Positions 1 through 9,689 of a stretch of 64,000 nucleotides of DNA are shown here, in pieces. Within the stretch, counting starts at the first letter, position 1. Every line of letters begins with the position of its first letter. The position numbers were made by a program, and so were the translations under genes. The DNA lies in NCBI GenBank assembly GCA_020636405.1, contig JACJXW010000004.1, forward strand, positions 3,832,001-3,896,000, written 5' to 3'. The notes under the pieces were generated by a model. The model saw only the letters and a list, made by a program, of their open reading frames with translations, searched no databases and was not told the DNA's origin. The stretch is from Lewinellaceae bacterium. Its GTDB lineage: Bacteria; Bacteroidota; Bacteroidia; Chitinophagales; Saprospiraceae.

Positions 1-1
1 T

Positions 2-2125
2 TACCTGGGGTCTTCTTATTTATCCCAGGAAGGGATCGCGAAGGGGACTTCCTACGAAAGGTTCAGCCTGCAATCGAATGTCGATTTTCAGCTTTCCGAC
101 AGATTAAATATCGGTACGAATGTGAATTTTACCAGAGGGCTTTCTGACGAACCTTTCAATTCCAGCATCCTGTTTGGGCGCGCCGCCCGCCTGGCGCCAA
201 CAACCCGCCGGTTCAACGAAGACGGAACTGTAGCCCCAGGCTCAAGCTCAGGGCTGCCCAACCCGGAATGGTACGCCTCGACATTCCTGAACTCATCAGC
301 CAGGAACAAGCTGAACCTTGGAGGTTCTATCCAGTACAACATCCTGGAGAACCTCGTAGCTACCGGTAAACTCAACTACTTTATTGACGAGGACACCAGA
401 GAAGCGTTTGTCCAGGCCAACCAGCTGACTTCCGCCCGCGACGCATCCGTAAACTACCTGGAAAGCAGGCTGCTTCAGTTCGAGGGGACGCTGAAGTACT
501 TCAAGTCCTTTGGCAACCATAACCTTTCCTTGCTGATTGGGGGTTCCAACCTGAATACCGATTACTTTGCCTTCTCAGCTTCCGGGCAGGGAGGCCCTAC
601 CAACTCCATTCAAACGCTGAACGCCTCGCCGGTCATTAACGGCGCTTCCTCATTCAAGTCGCAGGATAAACTGATCGGTTACTTCGGGCGGGTATCCTAT
701 GACTTCGCCCAGCGTTATCTGCTGTCTGCAACTCTGAGAAGAGACGGTTCTTCGCGGTTCGGCTCCGACAACCAGATCGGCTACTTCCCCAGTATTTCTG
801 CCGGATGGCGCCTTTCCGAAGAAGGGTTCTTTACTATTCCCGGCATATCCGACCTGAAGCTCAGGGCCAGCTGGGGGCAAACAGCCAACAACGACTTTGG
901 CAACCCCAATGACCTCAACCGCTTCTTCCTGTCCCAGGGCGTTGTGGACGCTACGCTGACCTACAACGGCCAGGCCGCCGCCCGCGCCACCCAGCTGCCT
1001 AACCCCAACCTGGGTTGGGAAACGACAACCCAAACTAACTTCGGCGTCGACCTGGCCCTGTTCGACAGCCGGGTTCTCCTGATCGCTGATTATTACCGGA
1101 AAGTGACTTCCGACCTGCTGTTCAGCAACCCGTTGCCCAATACCTCCGGTTTTGGTTCCATTACCCAAAACATTGGGAAGGTAGAGTTCACCGGAACAGA
1201 ACTGACTATCTCCACCGATAATATCGCTTCCGGAGCCCTGAGGTGGACTACGGATTTCAATATCTCCTTTACTGCCAATGAAGTACTGGAATTGCCGGAC
1301 AACGGGCGGGACCGCAACCGGATCGGAGGGTATGAACTTTCAGATGGAACCGGCATAGGAGGCGTGGCCGAAGGAGAACCGCTGCGGCAGATCGTAGGCT
1401 GGCAATTTGTACAGGTTTATCCCACCACTGCAGAAGCCGTTGAAGACGGCCTTTTTGTAAGTTTCGCCAACGACAGGACCGGAAACAATGGCATCGATTA
1501 CCGCAACCGGGTAGGCGGCGATGTAAAATGGGAAGACCTCAACGGCGATAAGGTCATCGACAACGACGACCTTCAGGTACTTGGTTATGCCACTCCGGAT
1601 ATCTTCGGCGGCTTTGGCAACACCATAAGTTACAAAGGCCTGGAGCTGTACGTCTTTATGGATGCCGGCTTGGGCCATCACATCTACAACAGCAACCGCG
1701 CCCGAATGAACAGCAACTCACAGGGTAATATTAACGGCACCGAGGACCTGCTGCGTGCTTGGAATGAAGAAGGCGATGTAACGGATGTTCCGCGCTTTAT
1801 TTTCTTCGATTTCGGAAACGCCCGCAACCACGACCTGGTCGGTTTTGGAAGTACTACCGGCGACGGAGGGCTTGCCGACAGGGCATCCAGCTTGTACACC
1901 GAGAAGGGCGACTATCTGGCCATCAGGACACTAAGGCTGTCTTATACCCTGCCAAAAACAGTTGTGGAAGGCTGGGGCTTGCGCTCCGTAAAAGCATACC
2001 TGCTGGGCCAGAACCTGCACTATTTCACGGAATACAGAGGCTATAACCCCGAAGTAGGAGCGTTGGACCTGGGGCTGTACCCCTTGTTCAGGAGCTTTTC
2101 CGTTGGGTTGAATGTTGGGTTTTAA
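2..2125 (+). CDS. SusC/RagA-family TonB-dependent outer-membrane receptor (3' part)
   Basis: The reading frame is open from base 2 with no start, so the gene begins left of the window; about 707 C-terminal residues are present out of roughly 1000 usual for the family. Seen: the family signature LRRDGSSRFG in the barrel, the segment DLNGDKVIDNDDLQVLG found before the last strands of SusC proteins, and a terminal aromatic residue typical of outer-membrane barrels. The signal peptide, carboxypeptidase-like domain, TonB box and plug lie outside. SusC proteins import glycans through the outer membrane with a SusD lipoprotein lid and TonB energy. The SusD gene follows directly. The internal GTG at 122 is not the start, because homologous sequence continues upstream of it. 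The glycan is not identifiable from the barrel alone. Confidence 0.95.
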   Translation, partial: YLGSSYLSQEGIAKGTSYERFSLQSNVDFQLSDRLNIGTNVNFTRGLSDEPFNSSILFGRAARLAPTTRRFNEDGTVAPGSSSGLPNPEWYASTFLNSSARNKLNLGGSIQYNILENLVATGKLNYFIDEDTREAFVQANQLTSARDASVNYLESRLLQFEGTLKYFKSFGNHNLSLLIGGSNLNTDYFAFSASGQGGPTNSIQTLNASPVINGASSFKSQDKLIGYFGRVSYDFAQRYLLSATLRRDGSSRFGSDNQIGYFPSISAGWRLSEEGFFTIPGISDLKLRASWGQTANNDFGNPNDLNRFFLSQGVVDATLTYNGQAAARATQLPNPNLGWETTTQTNFGVDLALFDSRVLLIADYYRKVTSDLLFSNPLPNTSGFGSITQNIGKVEFTGTELTISTDNIASGALRWTTDFNISFTANEVLELPDNGRDRNRIGGYELSDGTGIGGVAEGEPLRQIVGWQFVQVYPTTAEAVEDGLFVSFANDRTGNNGIDYRNRVGGDVKWEDLNGDKVIDNDDLQVLGYATPDIFGGFGNTISYKGLELYVFMDAGLGHHIYNSNRARMNSNSQGNINGTEDLLRAWNEEGDVTDVPRFIFFDFGNARNHDLVGFGSTTGDGGLADRASSLYTEKGDYLAIRTLRLSYTLPKTVVEGWGLRSVKAYLLGQNLHYFTEYRGYNPEVGALDLGLYPLFRSFSVGLNVGF

Positions 2126-2153
2126 TCTGAAAACGACAGACAAAAAAACAATC

Positions 2154-3614
2154 ATGAAAAATATATTTGCAATATTCACCATTCTGTCGCTAGTTTTCCT
2201 TACCGCCTGCGACAAAGACCTGTTGCTGGCTCCTCCGAGCAGCCTTTCGGTCGAGAGCTTTTTTCAAAACGAAGAAGATGCCCAAAGCGCCGTCAACGGC
2301 ATGTATGCCCAAATGAGGTCTGTAGCCAACAGCATGTACCTCTACGGAGACTGGCGCGGAGACCATACCGAGCAAACGGATCTGGGCACCGGGAGCGATG
2401 TAATCAGGAATCAATTGAAGGATGATGTCGGCGGAACGGACTGGGGCGCTTTTTACGCACTGATCAATGACGCCAATTTGATCATTAACCTGGTGCCCGA
2501 TATCGAATTTGTTAATGAAGAGGAGAAAAACAACCTGCTGGCGCAGGCTTACTTCGTCCGGGCATGGGCTTATTATCAGATCGTCCGCATCTGGGGCGAC
2601 GCTCCCCTGCTCACTGAAGGTTTTCTCTCTCCGGATCAGGAAGGCATCGTGCCTGGGCAGAGAGACCCTGCCGGGCAACTTTTTGCCCAGGTCAAGTCAG
2701 ACCTTGAGTCCGCCCTGGATAATTTTGCCGGTGATGAGATCAGCGGCCGGTACGCTGCCTCAAGGCCTGCAGCCAATACCCTCAAAGCAGACGTGTACCT
2801 CTGGGCGGCAAAAAGGGAAGGCGGCGGTACCGCAGACCTCAATACCGCCCTGGAGGCGGCCAACCAGGTAATTGGGCATCCGAACCTGGAATTGGTACCT
2901 TTTGAAATGCTGTTCAGGACCACTTCCGCTACAAAAGCCGATATTTTTTCCTTGTACCGGGATGTGATCGAGCCAGGATGGGAACCCTGGTACAGAAACT
3001 ACATGCTTCAGATACAGAATTACGTATCTTTATCCGATGCAGACAAAGAAAGAATACCGCTTATGGTTGGCGGCGCACGATTCTATGCCCCAACCCAGAT
3101 ACTGAAGGATCAATTCGCTGAAAACGCCAACCTGGGGAATGGGGAGGAAGATGTCCGTCAGGCGATCACCGTCCAGGATTATGACTTCAACGGCGAACCC
3201 CGCGCTCACCTGCTGAAATTCATTGGAGACCCCGGTATCGAGGCCAATGAATACACCGATGACTTCAAGATCTACCGTTACGCAGACGTTATCCTGATGC
3301 GGGCTGAAATCCAGAACGCACTGGGCAAGCCCGGAGAGGCCGTGGCGGACCTCAATATGACCCGTAACCGGGGTGGAGTAGGGGACTATGCCGGAGGCAT
3401 GTCACAACAGGAAATAGACGACGCCATTCTTCTGGAAAGGGCGGTAGAGTTCGCTTTTGAAGCAAAGCGGTGGTGGGACCTGGTCCGTTTCGGCAAAGCC
3501 TATGAGCTGGTGCCCAGCCTAATCGGCAGGGAAAATGAACAACCCATCCTCTGGCCGATCTCTCAGAACACGATAGCGCTGAACCCTAACCTGAAACAGA
3601 CGCCGGGTTACTAA
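2154..3614 (+). CDS. SusD/RagB-family glycan-binding lipoprotein
   Basis: 486 residues. The ATG at 2154 is chosen because it gives a clean lipoprotein signal peptide with lipobox FLTAC (Cys19); an upstream in-frame codon at 2112 would overlap susC by 14 bases and add a charged leader. The N-terminal segment after the lipobox (SVESFFQNEEDAQSAVNGMY) and the C-terminal ELVPSLIG...LNPNLKQTPGY ending are typical SusD features, as is the helical TPR-like middle (LLAQAYFVRAWAYYQIVRIW). SusD sits on the cell surface as a lid over SusC and binds the polysaccharide. It starts 28 bases after susC and is probably co-transcribed with it. A hairpin terminator follows at 3669-3694. Confidence 0.95.
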   Translation: MKNIFAIFTILSLVFLTACDKDLLLAPPSSLSVESFFQNEEDAQSAVNGMYAQMRSVANSMYLYGDWRGDHTEQTDLGTGSDVIRNQLKDDVGGTDWGAFYALINDANLIINLVPDIEFVNEEEKNNLLAQAYFVRAWAYYQIVRIWGDAPLLTEGFLSPDQEGIVPGQRDPAGQLFAQVKSDLESALDNFAGDEISGRYAASRPAANTLKADVYLWAAKREGGGTADLNTALEAANQVIGHPNLELVPFEMLFRTTSATKADIFSLYRDVIEPGWEPWYRNYMLQIQNYVSLSDADKERIPLMVGGARFYAPTQILKDQFAENANLGNGEEDVRQAITVQDYDFNGEPRAHLLKFIGDPGIEANEYTDDFKIYRYADVILMRAEIQNALGKPGEAVADLNMTRNRGGVGDYAGGMSQQEIDDAILLERAVEFAFEAKRWWDLVRFGKAYELVPSLIGRENEQPILWPISQNTIALNPNLKQTPGY

Positions 3615-3668
3615 AAAGCCAGGCCTCCTTAGTTATGGATTTTAAGTTTCATACATATTAGTTTTATT

Positions 3669-3694
3669 GAGGGGATCCAGTATCCCCTCTTTTT
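3669..3694 (+). terminator. Rho-independent terminator after susD
   Basis: An 8-bp stem (gaggggat / atcccctc) with a 5-base loop is followed by five T. It lies 55 bases after the susD stop and would separate the SusCD transcript from the esterase gene, allowing partial read-through. Confidence 0.75.
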
Positions 3695-3720
3695 CTTAAA
3701 TCCTGATAAGTAACGATTCT

Positions 3721-5277
3721 ATGTTTCGCCCTATCTGCCTTTTCTTCTGTTGCCTCATAATCGGAATACTATTCCCGTTAGATTCTTTTTCACAGATAAA
3801 CCTACCCGAGATTTTCAGCCACCACATGGTGTTACAAAGAGGGTTGCCCATCCCGGTTTGGGGTGACGCCGACAGTGAGGCTATTGTGGAAGTAAGCTTA
3901 GGGCAGAACAAGGCAAGGGCACAGGCTGACCATTTGGGAAATTGGAAAGCAACCCTGCCCCCTATAGAGGCTGGAGGGCCATTGGAAATAGTTATTCAGG
4001 CCGAGGGTGAAACCATTCGGATAGAAGATATTTACATTGGGGAAGTGTGGCTTTGTTCCGGCCAATCGAACATGGAATGGCCGCTGGTGTCTTGTGAAAC
4101 AGGAGAGGAGGAAATACCTGGCGCTGATTATCCGCTACTTCGCTTTTTTCGGTTAGCGAAAAAACATGACTTGTCCAGTTTCCCATTCAGCGAAAATCAA
4201 ATATCCGAATTCTCTAATGGGGATTTTTTTCATCCTGCAAGATGGGAACGCTGTACTCCTGAAACTGCGGCCAGTTTTTCAGGTGTGGGTTATTTCTTCG
4301 GAAAAGAGCTCTTTGATACGTTAAAGGTGGCAATTGGCCTGATACAGAATGCTGTCGGTGGTTCCCCTGCCCAATCGTGGATAAGTGAAGAAGCGCTGGC
4401 CAGCCACCCTCAGTTGAAAGAATTTGCCATCCTCCCTCCCAATAAAACCTGGATTGATCTGGAATCCATTCATCCATGGCTGGCTGTGCGGGCAAAGGAA
4501 AATTGGAAGTATTGGGAAAAGATGGATAAAAGAACTCCTGTACCCGGCCATCCTTTTGCTCCGGCTTATCTTTATAACAATGCCATTAAGCCGCTTGCTC
4601 CATACGCTATCCGGGGCGCAATCTGGTATCAGGGTGAATCGAATGCAACCCATCCTGGCTCCTATTTTACTATGATGGAAACGATGCTAAGTAGCTGGCG
4701 AAGCCTTTGGGAGCAGGTAAATTTTCCTTTTTACTTTGTCCAGTTGCCGAAAATAGGCAACCGAAGCCTATGGCCAGAGTTCCGGGAAGCACAGAGCCAA
4801 TGCCTCTCGCTACCAAATACAGGAATGGTTGTGGCAATTGATGAGGGCCATACCACAGATGTACACCCCAGAAGAAAAAAGATAATCGGGCAACGGCTCG
4901 CCAGGCTCGCATTTGCCAAAACCTATGGAATAGACATCTCAGCAGAAAGCCCGGCCCTGGCCACCTCGGAATGGAATAAGGAAGGCCTTCAGATCAAGCT
5001 TTCCTTCCGAAATGCTTATGAGGGGCTGGGAATACGGGAAGGAACAGAAGTCAAAGGATTTGTCTTGCAAGGGTATACACAACAGGGAACGGTGGAGACA
5101 TTCCTGCCGCCAGAAAAAACCACTATTGAAAAAAATACCATAACGCTTACCTATCCTGACGGTTTCCTGCCAGTCCAGGTAAAATATGCCTGGGCCCCTG
5201 CCCCTGCAAACAACCTGGTTAACAGTGCCGGATTGCCCATAGCTCCATTTCGGATGCTACTGCCCGGCAATAACTGA
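3721..5277 (+). CDS. Sialate O-acetylesterase-like SGNH carbohydrate esterase
   Basis: 518 residues with an N-terminal signal peptide ending near SFSQ (residue 25). The SGNH nucleophile block is VWLCSGQSNMEWPL, with the probable catalytic serine at residue 116. The Gly/Asn block is AIWYQGESNA near residue 300, and the late Asp/His block is DEGHTTDVHPRRK near residue 380. This arrangement is characteristic of the sialate O-acetylesterase (SASA) family, whose members in Bacteroidota glycan loci remove O-acetyl groups from sialic acids, xylan or pectin. Placement between SusCD and a hybrid sensor supports a role in deacetylating the imported glycan. The exact substrate cannot be told from sequence. 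Confidence 0.9.
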   Translation: MFRPICLFFCCLIIGILFPLDSFSQINLPEIFSHHMVLQRGLPIPVWGDADSEAIVEVSLGQNKARAQADHLGNWKATLPPIEAGGPLEIVIQAEGETIRIEDIYIGEVWLCSGQSNMEWPLVSCETGEEEIPGADYPLLRFFRLAKKHDLSSFPFSENQISEFSNGDFFHPARWERCTPETAASFSGVGYFFGKELFDTLKVAIGLIQNAVGGSPAQSWISEEALASHPQLKEFAILPPNKTWIDLESIHPWLAVRAKENWKYWEKMDKRTPVPGHPFAPAYLYNNAIKPLAPYAIRGAIWYQGESNATHPGSYFTMMETMLSSWRSLWEQVNFPFYFVQLPKIGNRSLWPEFREAQSQCLSLPNTGMVVAIDEGHTTDVHPRRKKIIGQRLARLAFAKTYGIDISAESPALATSEWNKEGLQIKLSFRNAYEGLGIREGTEVKGFVLQGYTQQGTVETFLPPEKTTIEKNTITLTYPDGFLPVQVKYAWAPAPANNLVNSAGLPIAPFRMLLPGNN

Positions 5278-5351
5278 AATAAACAAAAGAGATTATTGGC
5301 GGAATACCCTTTTTTTCTTTACTTCATACCAGTATAGGACTACACAGGTTT

Positions 5352-8300
5352 ATGAAGCAAAGAAAGAAAAAGGTAAGTTTCCTGGCTCTTTTTCTCCTTT
5401 TTTTTGCCTTCCCGCGAGTGGCGAACGCGCAGGGGCGTTCTATCAAATTTGACCGGATGACCACCAAAAGCGGGTTGCCGCAGGAGCATGTATCCTCCAT
5501 AGTACAGGATGACAACGGCTTTCTCTGGCTGGGCATGGAATCCGGGCTGGCGCGTTATGACGGCTATTCCTTCAAAACCTACAAAAACAATCCTGACGAC
5601 CCGGCCAGCATCAGCAGCAATATCATCCGTGCCCTTTTTATAGATGAGCAGGGTTATATCTGGATCGGGACAGATGGCGGAGGCATTTGCCGGTTTGACC
5701 CGGAAAAAGAGCGGTTCACCACTTTTAAGCACGAACCGGACAACCCTAACAGCCTGAGCGGCAACCGGGTTTACGGCATTGCCGCTGACAAAAACGGGGC
5801 CATTTGGGCCGCTACACTGACCAGAGGGCTGAACAGGATAAGTTTTGAAAGTACGGCAAATGGTGAAAAATGCAACAGTACAATTCCCTGTTTCACGCGC
5901 TTTCGATTTGACCCCAAAGTACACCAAAGCCTCTCCGACGACAATGTTTGGACTATTCTGATCGACAGCAAAAACCGCCTTTGGGCAGGAACGGCTTCCG
6001 CAGGCCTGAATATGCTGGATCTCAATGGCCCTGTAAATAAAAATACACCTTTCAAACGGTTCCAGCATGACCCCGGTGATCCATTCAGTCTCAGTAGCAA
6101 TGCCATAAAATCCATCTTTGAAGACAGCCAGGGCAGGTTGTGGGCCGGCACAGAGTTTAAAGGGTTGAACCGATGGGATGAAGCGACTGGAAAATTTTCT
6201 TCCTTTGTCTCTCATCCTGCCAACTCCAACAGCCTCAGCCACAACCACGTTTCCTGTATCCTGGAGGATAAAGACGGGGTTTTCTGGTTGGGCACCAATG
6301 GCGGGGGGATAAATATTTTTGACCGGGAAGAAGAGCGCTTTTTCACTTTTAAAGAAACCCCAGGCGACCCTTATTGCCTAAATGGCAACCTGGTCAATAC
6401 CATCTATCAGAGTACTTCAGGCATACTCTGGATCGGCATGGCCAACAAAGGATTGAACTGGATTGACCCTCAGAAACAGCAATTCCAGCATTATTACCAT
6501 GTGGAGGGAAAGCCAAATGGGTTGAGCGGCAACCTGGTCAAGGCCGTTTATGAGGACCACAACGGAGAAATATGGATAGGCGCCTATAGCGCTGGATTAA
6601 GCCATTTCGACCCCTCTACCGAACAATTCACCAATTATTTGCAGGAAAATGCCGCCAGCAATAATGTGCAACGGATCTACGAAGATAAAAACGGGCGCCT
6701 CTGGATCGGAACAGATGGAGGAGGCCTGTTCCTCTTCGACCGTAATAGCAAAACCTTCTCCGATTTTAATCATGGCGCATCCGGGACGAAACTCTCCGGT
6801 AAGGCTGTTTGGGCAATACACCAGGACCTATCCGGCAATCTTTGGATAGGCGCCGCCGACGGTGGGCTCAACCGGTTCGACTGGCAATCCCGCCGGTTTC
6901 AGCAATTCCGCTTTGACCCCAACGACCCACGGAGTATCAACAGCAATGATATCCGGGTTATTTTTCAGGATCATCTCGGCGTTTTATGGATCGGCACTTA
7001 TGGTGGTGGGCTGAACCGCTTTGACCCGTCCGATGAAACCTTCAGCCACTATAGGGCAATGCCGGGAGATACCAACAGTATCAGCAACGATATGATAACG
7101 GATATCTTCGAATCGCCAGGCACTGGCCAGCTGTGGGTGGGTACATTTGGCGGCGGCCTGAACCATTTTGACCGGCTAACGGGGGCATTCACCGTTTACC
7201 GGGAAAAGGACGGCTTGTCAAACGATGTCGTGAAAAGTATTGAGGAGGATCAGAAAGGCAATCTATGGATAAGCTCTTTGAAAGGAATTAGTAAGTTCAA
7301 CCCCAAAACGGGAACATTCACCAACTATTCCATAAGCGACGGTTTACAGGGTAATAGTTTTAACCTTGGAGCTTCCTGCCGGGCTAAGGATAATGTGATG
7401 TATTTTGGAGGGACAAACGGTTTCAACCGGTTTCATCCCGAAAGAATTGATAAATTGCCCAATGACCAGTTTCCCTGCCTTATAACCGACCTCAAAATAT
7501 TCAACCGTTCTATTCAGCCGGGAGAAGCCATTCGTAAAAGGGTCATTTTGGAAAAAGCAATTCACAAACTTCATGCCATTACCATCCCGTACTTTATTGA
7601 TGATTTTGCTTTTGAATTTGTTGCCCCCTGTTTAGCAGGAGCAGAAAAAATAACTTATGCCTATAAACTGGAAGGGGCCAATGAGCAATGGCAATACACC
7701 GGCGCCAACCGCAGGTATGCCGCCTATACGAGCCTGTCTGCAGGAGATTACATATTCAAAGTACGGGCAACCGACAATGAAGGAGTATGGAATGGTGATG
7801 TAACCGAACTAAAGGTGCAAATACTGCCCGCCCCCTGGAATACTAACTGGGCTTACATTTTCTATATTCTGGTATTAGGAGGAACCCTTTACTTAGTTTA
7901 CCAATACAGGATCGGGCGCATGCGCCTGCTCAATGAATTGAAGTTGGAACGGCTTGAACGCCAGAAAGTGAGAGAGCTCAACGAAATGAAATTGCAGTTC
8001 TTTACCAATATTTCCCATGAGATCCGCACTCCCCTGACCCTGATATTAGGGCCTATCCGGGAGCTGATCGCTTCGGGAGAAGGCGGCCAGGAAGTCCGAA
8101 ACCAATTGTACAACATCAACCGCAACGCCAACCGCCTGCTACTTCTGGTCAACCAATTGCTTGAATTCAGAGAACAGGAGGCAGGGCACACTAAACCCCA
8201 GGCCTCAAAAGGGGATTTTACGAAATTTATGGCTGAGATCGTCCTGTCTTTTAAAGAGATCGCCAGCCAAAAGAACATTACCCTTACTTTTACCCATCAG

Positions 8301-9533
8301 CCCGAAGTTATTGAGCTTTGGTACGATAGCGGCCTGATGGAAAAAGTTTTCTTTAATCTACTCTCCAATGCTTTTAAATTCACACCGGACGGCGGCACGA
8401 TCAATATCCACGCAACTTTGGAACAGGAAAAAGCCGAAATCGTGGTTGAAGACGACGGCATCGGCATATCTGAGAAGGACCTGCCCTTCATTTTTGACCG
8501 CTTTTACAAATTCAAGAACGATTACTCCGGCAGCTACCTCGGCAGCGGCATAGGGCTGGCATTGGCAAAGGGGCTGGTCCAATTACATCACGGAGAGATC
8601 CGGGTAGAAAGTACTCCAAACGAATTTACCCGTTTCACCATCAGCCTGCCGACAGGCGTTAAGCATTTCAGAGATGAAGATATTGTAGCCAGCCACAAAG
8701 ACAGTGAAGATGCTGCTCATTACCAGGCCGCCCAGATGGACAAAAGGGAAAGCAAGGAACCAGAAGCCCCTGACAATGCCCCGGAGTTGTTGATCATTGA
8801 AGACAACGAGGATATCAGGAGTTACCTCCGGCAGATATTCGCTGATCAATACCGTTGCAAAGAAGCCTCAAATGGTAAAGAAGGCTGGGAGCTGGCAATG
8901 CAGCGCCAGCCTGCGCTCATCATTTCGGATATCATGATGCCGGAAATGGATGGCATTACACTATGCAAAAAATTGAAAACCACGCTTGAAACCAGCCATA
9001 TCCCAATTGTATTACTCACTGCCCGCACCTCACTGGTTTTTCAGGCGGAAGGCCTGGAAACAGGGGCCGATGATTACATTAACAAGCCGTTCAATCCCAG
9101 GCTGTTAAAGTTGCGGGTTGCCAACCTGATCGCTTCAAGAAAGCGCCTGCGGGAAAAATTCAGCCGCCAACTGTCGGTCGAGCCGCATGAGGTTGCTATT
9201 ACAACACCAGATCAGGACCTTTTGCAGCGGGCAATTGAAGCTGTCGAAAAACATATGGATGATTCAGGTTTCGACGTGAACGCCCTGGCAAAAGAGGTTG
9301 GTGTCAGCCGGCCGGTACTGTATAGAAAATTGCCTGCCATTACGGACTCTACACCCAATGAATTTATCCGCATCCTGCGGCTGAAAAGAGCCGCACAGAT
9401 CTTAGAGCAAGCAGATATTCCTGTCGCAGATGTTTGCTACCAAACAGGTTTTAAAACGCCCAAATATTTTAGCAAGTGTTTCCGGGAACTCTTTGGAATA
9501 TTGCCTTCTGAATATGGCCGGCGAAAGAAATAA
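5352..9533 (+). CDS. Hybrid two-component system sensor-regulator (HTCS) with AraC output
   Basis: 1393 residues, one-protein glycan sensor of the Bacteroidota. In order: signal peptide (to about 25); about 14 Reg_prop propeller blades recognisable by repeated LWIGTDGGGL-type motifs (about 50-700), fitting two seven-bladed propellers; a Y_Y_Y domain (about 755-825); one membrane helix (about 835-855); HisKA with phospho-acceptor His889 in NISHEIRTPLTL; HATPase with DDGIGI and GSGIGLALAKGLV; a receiver domain with IIEDNEDIRSYL and phospho-acceptor Asp1193 in SDIMMPEMDG; and a C-terminal AraC-type HTH. Such proteins sense glycan fragments in the periplasm and switch on neighbouring sus genes, so this is the likely regulator of the SusCD and esterase genes just upstream. 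Confidence 0.96.
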   Translation: MKQRKKKVSFLALFLLFFAFPRVANAQGRSIKFDRMTTKSGLPQEHVSSIVQDDNGFLWLGMESGLARYDGYSFKTYKNNPDDPASISSNIIRALFIDEQGYIWIGTDGGGICRFDPEKERFTTFKHEPDNPNSLSGNRVYGIAADKNGAIWAATLTRGLNRISFESTANGEKCNSTIPCFTRFRFDPKVHQSLSDDNVWTILIDSKNRLWAGTASAGLNMLDLNGPVNKNTPFKRFQHDPGDPFSLSSNAIKSIFEDSQGRLWAGTEFKGLNRWDEATGKFSSFVSHPANSNSLSHNHVSCILEDKDGVFWLGTNGGGINIFDREEERFFTFKETPGDPYCLNGNLVNTIYQSTSGILWIGMANKGLNWIDPQKQQFQHYYHVEGKPNGLSGNLVKAVYEDHNGEIWIGAYSAGLSHFDPSTEQFTNYLQENAASNNVQRIYEDKNGRLWIGTDGGGLFLFDRNSKTFSDFNHGASGTKLSGKAVWAIHQDLSGNLWIGAADGGLNRFDWQSRRFQQFRFDPNDPRSINSNDIRVIFQDHLGVLWIGTYGGGLNRFDPSDETFSHYRAMPGDTNSISNDMITDIFESPGTGQLWVGTFGGGLNHFDRLTGAFTVYREKDGLSNDVVKSIEEDQKGNLWISSLKGISKFNPKTGTFTNYSISDGLQGNSFNLGASCRAKDNVMYFGGTNGFNRFHPERIDKLPNDQFPCLITDLKIFNRSIQPGEAIRKRVILEKAIHKLHAITIPYFIDDFAFEFVAPCLAGAEKITYAYKLEGANEQWQYTGANRRYAAYTSLSAGDYIFKVRATDNEGVWNGDVTELKVQILPAPWNTNWAYIFYILVLGGTLYLVYQYRIGRMRLLNELKLERLERQKVRELNEMKLQFFTNISHEIRTPLTLILGPIRELIASGEGGQEVRNQLYNINRNANRLLLLVNQLLEFREQEAGHTKPQASKGDFTKFMAEIVLSFKEIASQKNITLTFTHQPEVIELWYDSGLMEKVFFNLLSNAFKFTPDGGTINIHATLEQEKAEIVVEDDGIGISEKDLPFIFDRFYKFKNDYSGSYLGSGIGLALAKGLVQLHHGEIRVESTPNEFTRFTISLPTGVKHFRDEDIVASHKDSEDAAHYQAAQMDKRESKEPEAPDNAPELLIIEDNEDIRSYLRQIFADQYRCKEASNGKEGWELAMQRQPALIISDIMMPEMDGITLCKKLKTTLETSHIPIVLLTARTSLVFQAEGLETGADDYINKPFNPRLLKLRVANLIASRKRLREKFSRQLSVEPHEVAITTPDQDLLQRAIEAVEKHMDDSGFDVNALAKEVGVSRPVLYRKLPAITDSTPNEFIRILRLKRAAQILEQADIPVADVCYQTGFKTPKYFSKCFRELFGILPSEYGRRKK

Positions 9534-9689
9534 AGAAAATATATTGTTTCCCCGGGTTAATAACATTTGCCATCGGTTTCAACGAGCCGGGCTCCTGGGA
9601 ACATTCCGAAACCCGCCTCCCCCGGCCAGGAATATACCGATGATATCCGCCGCATCAAAGGGCTCATCTACATTTCGCTATTGACTTGC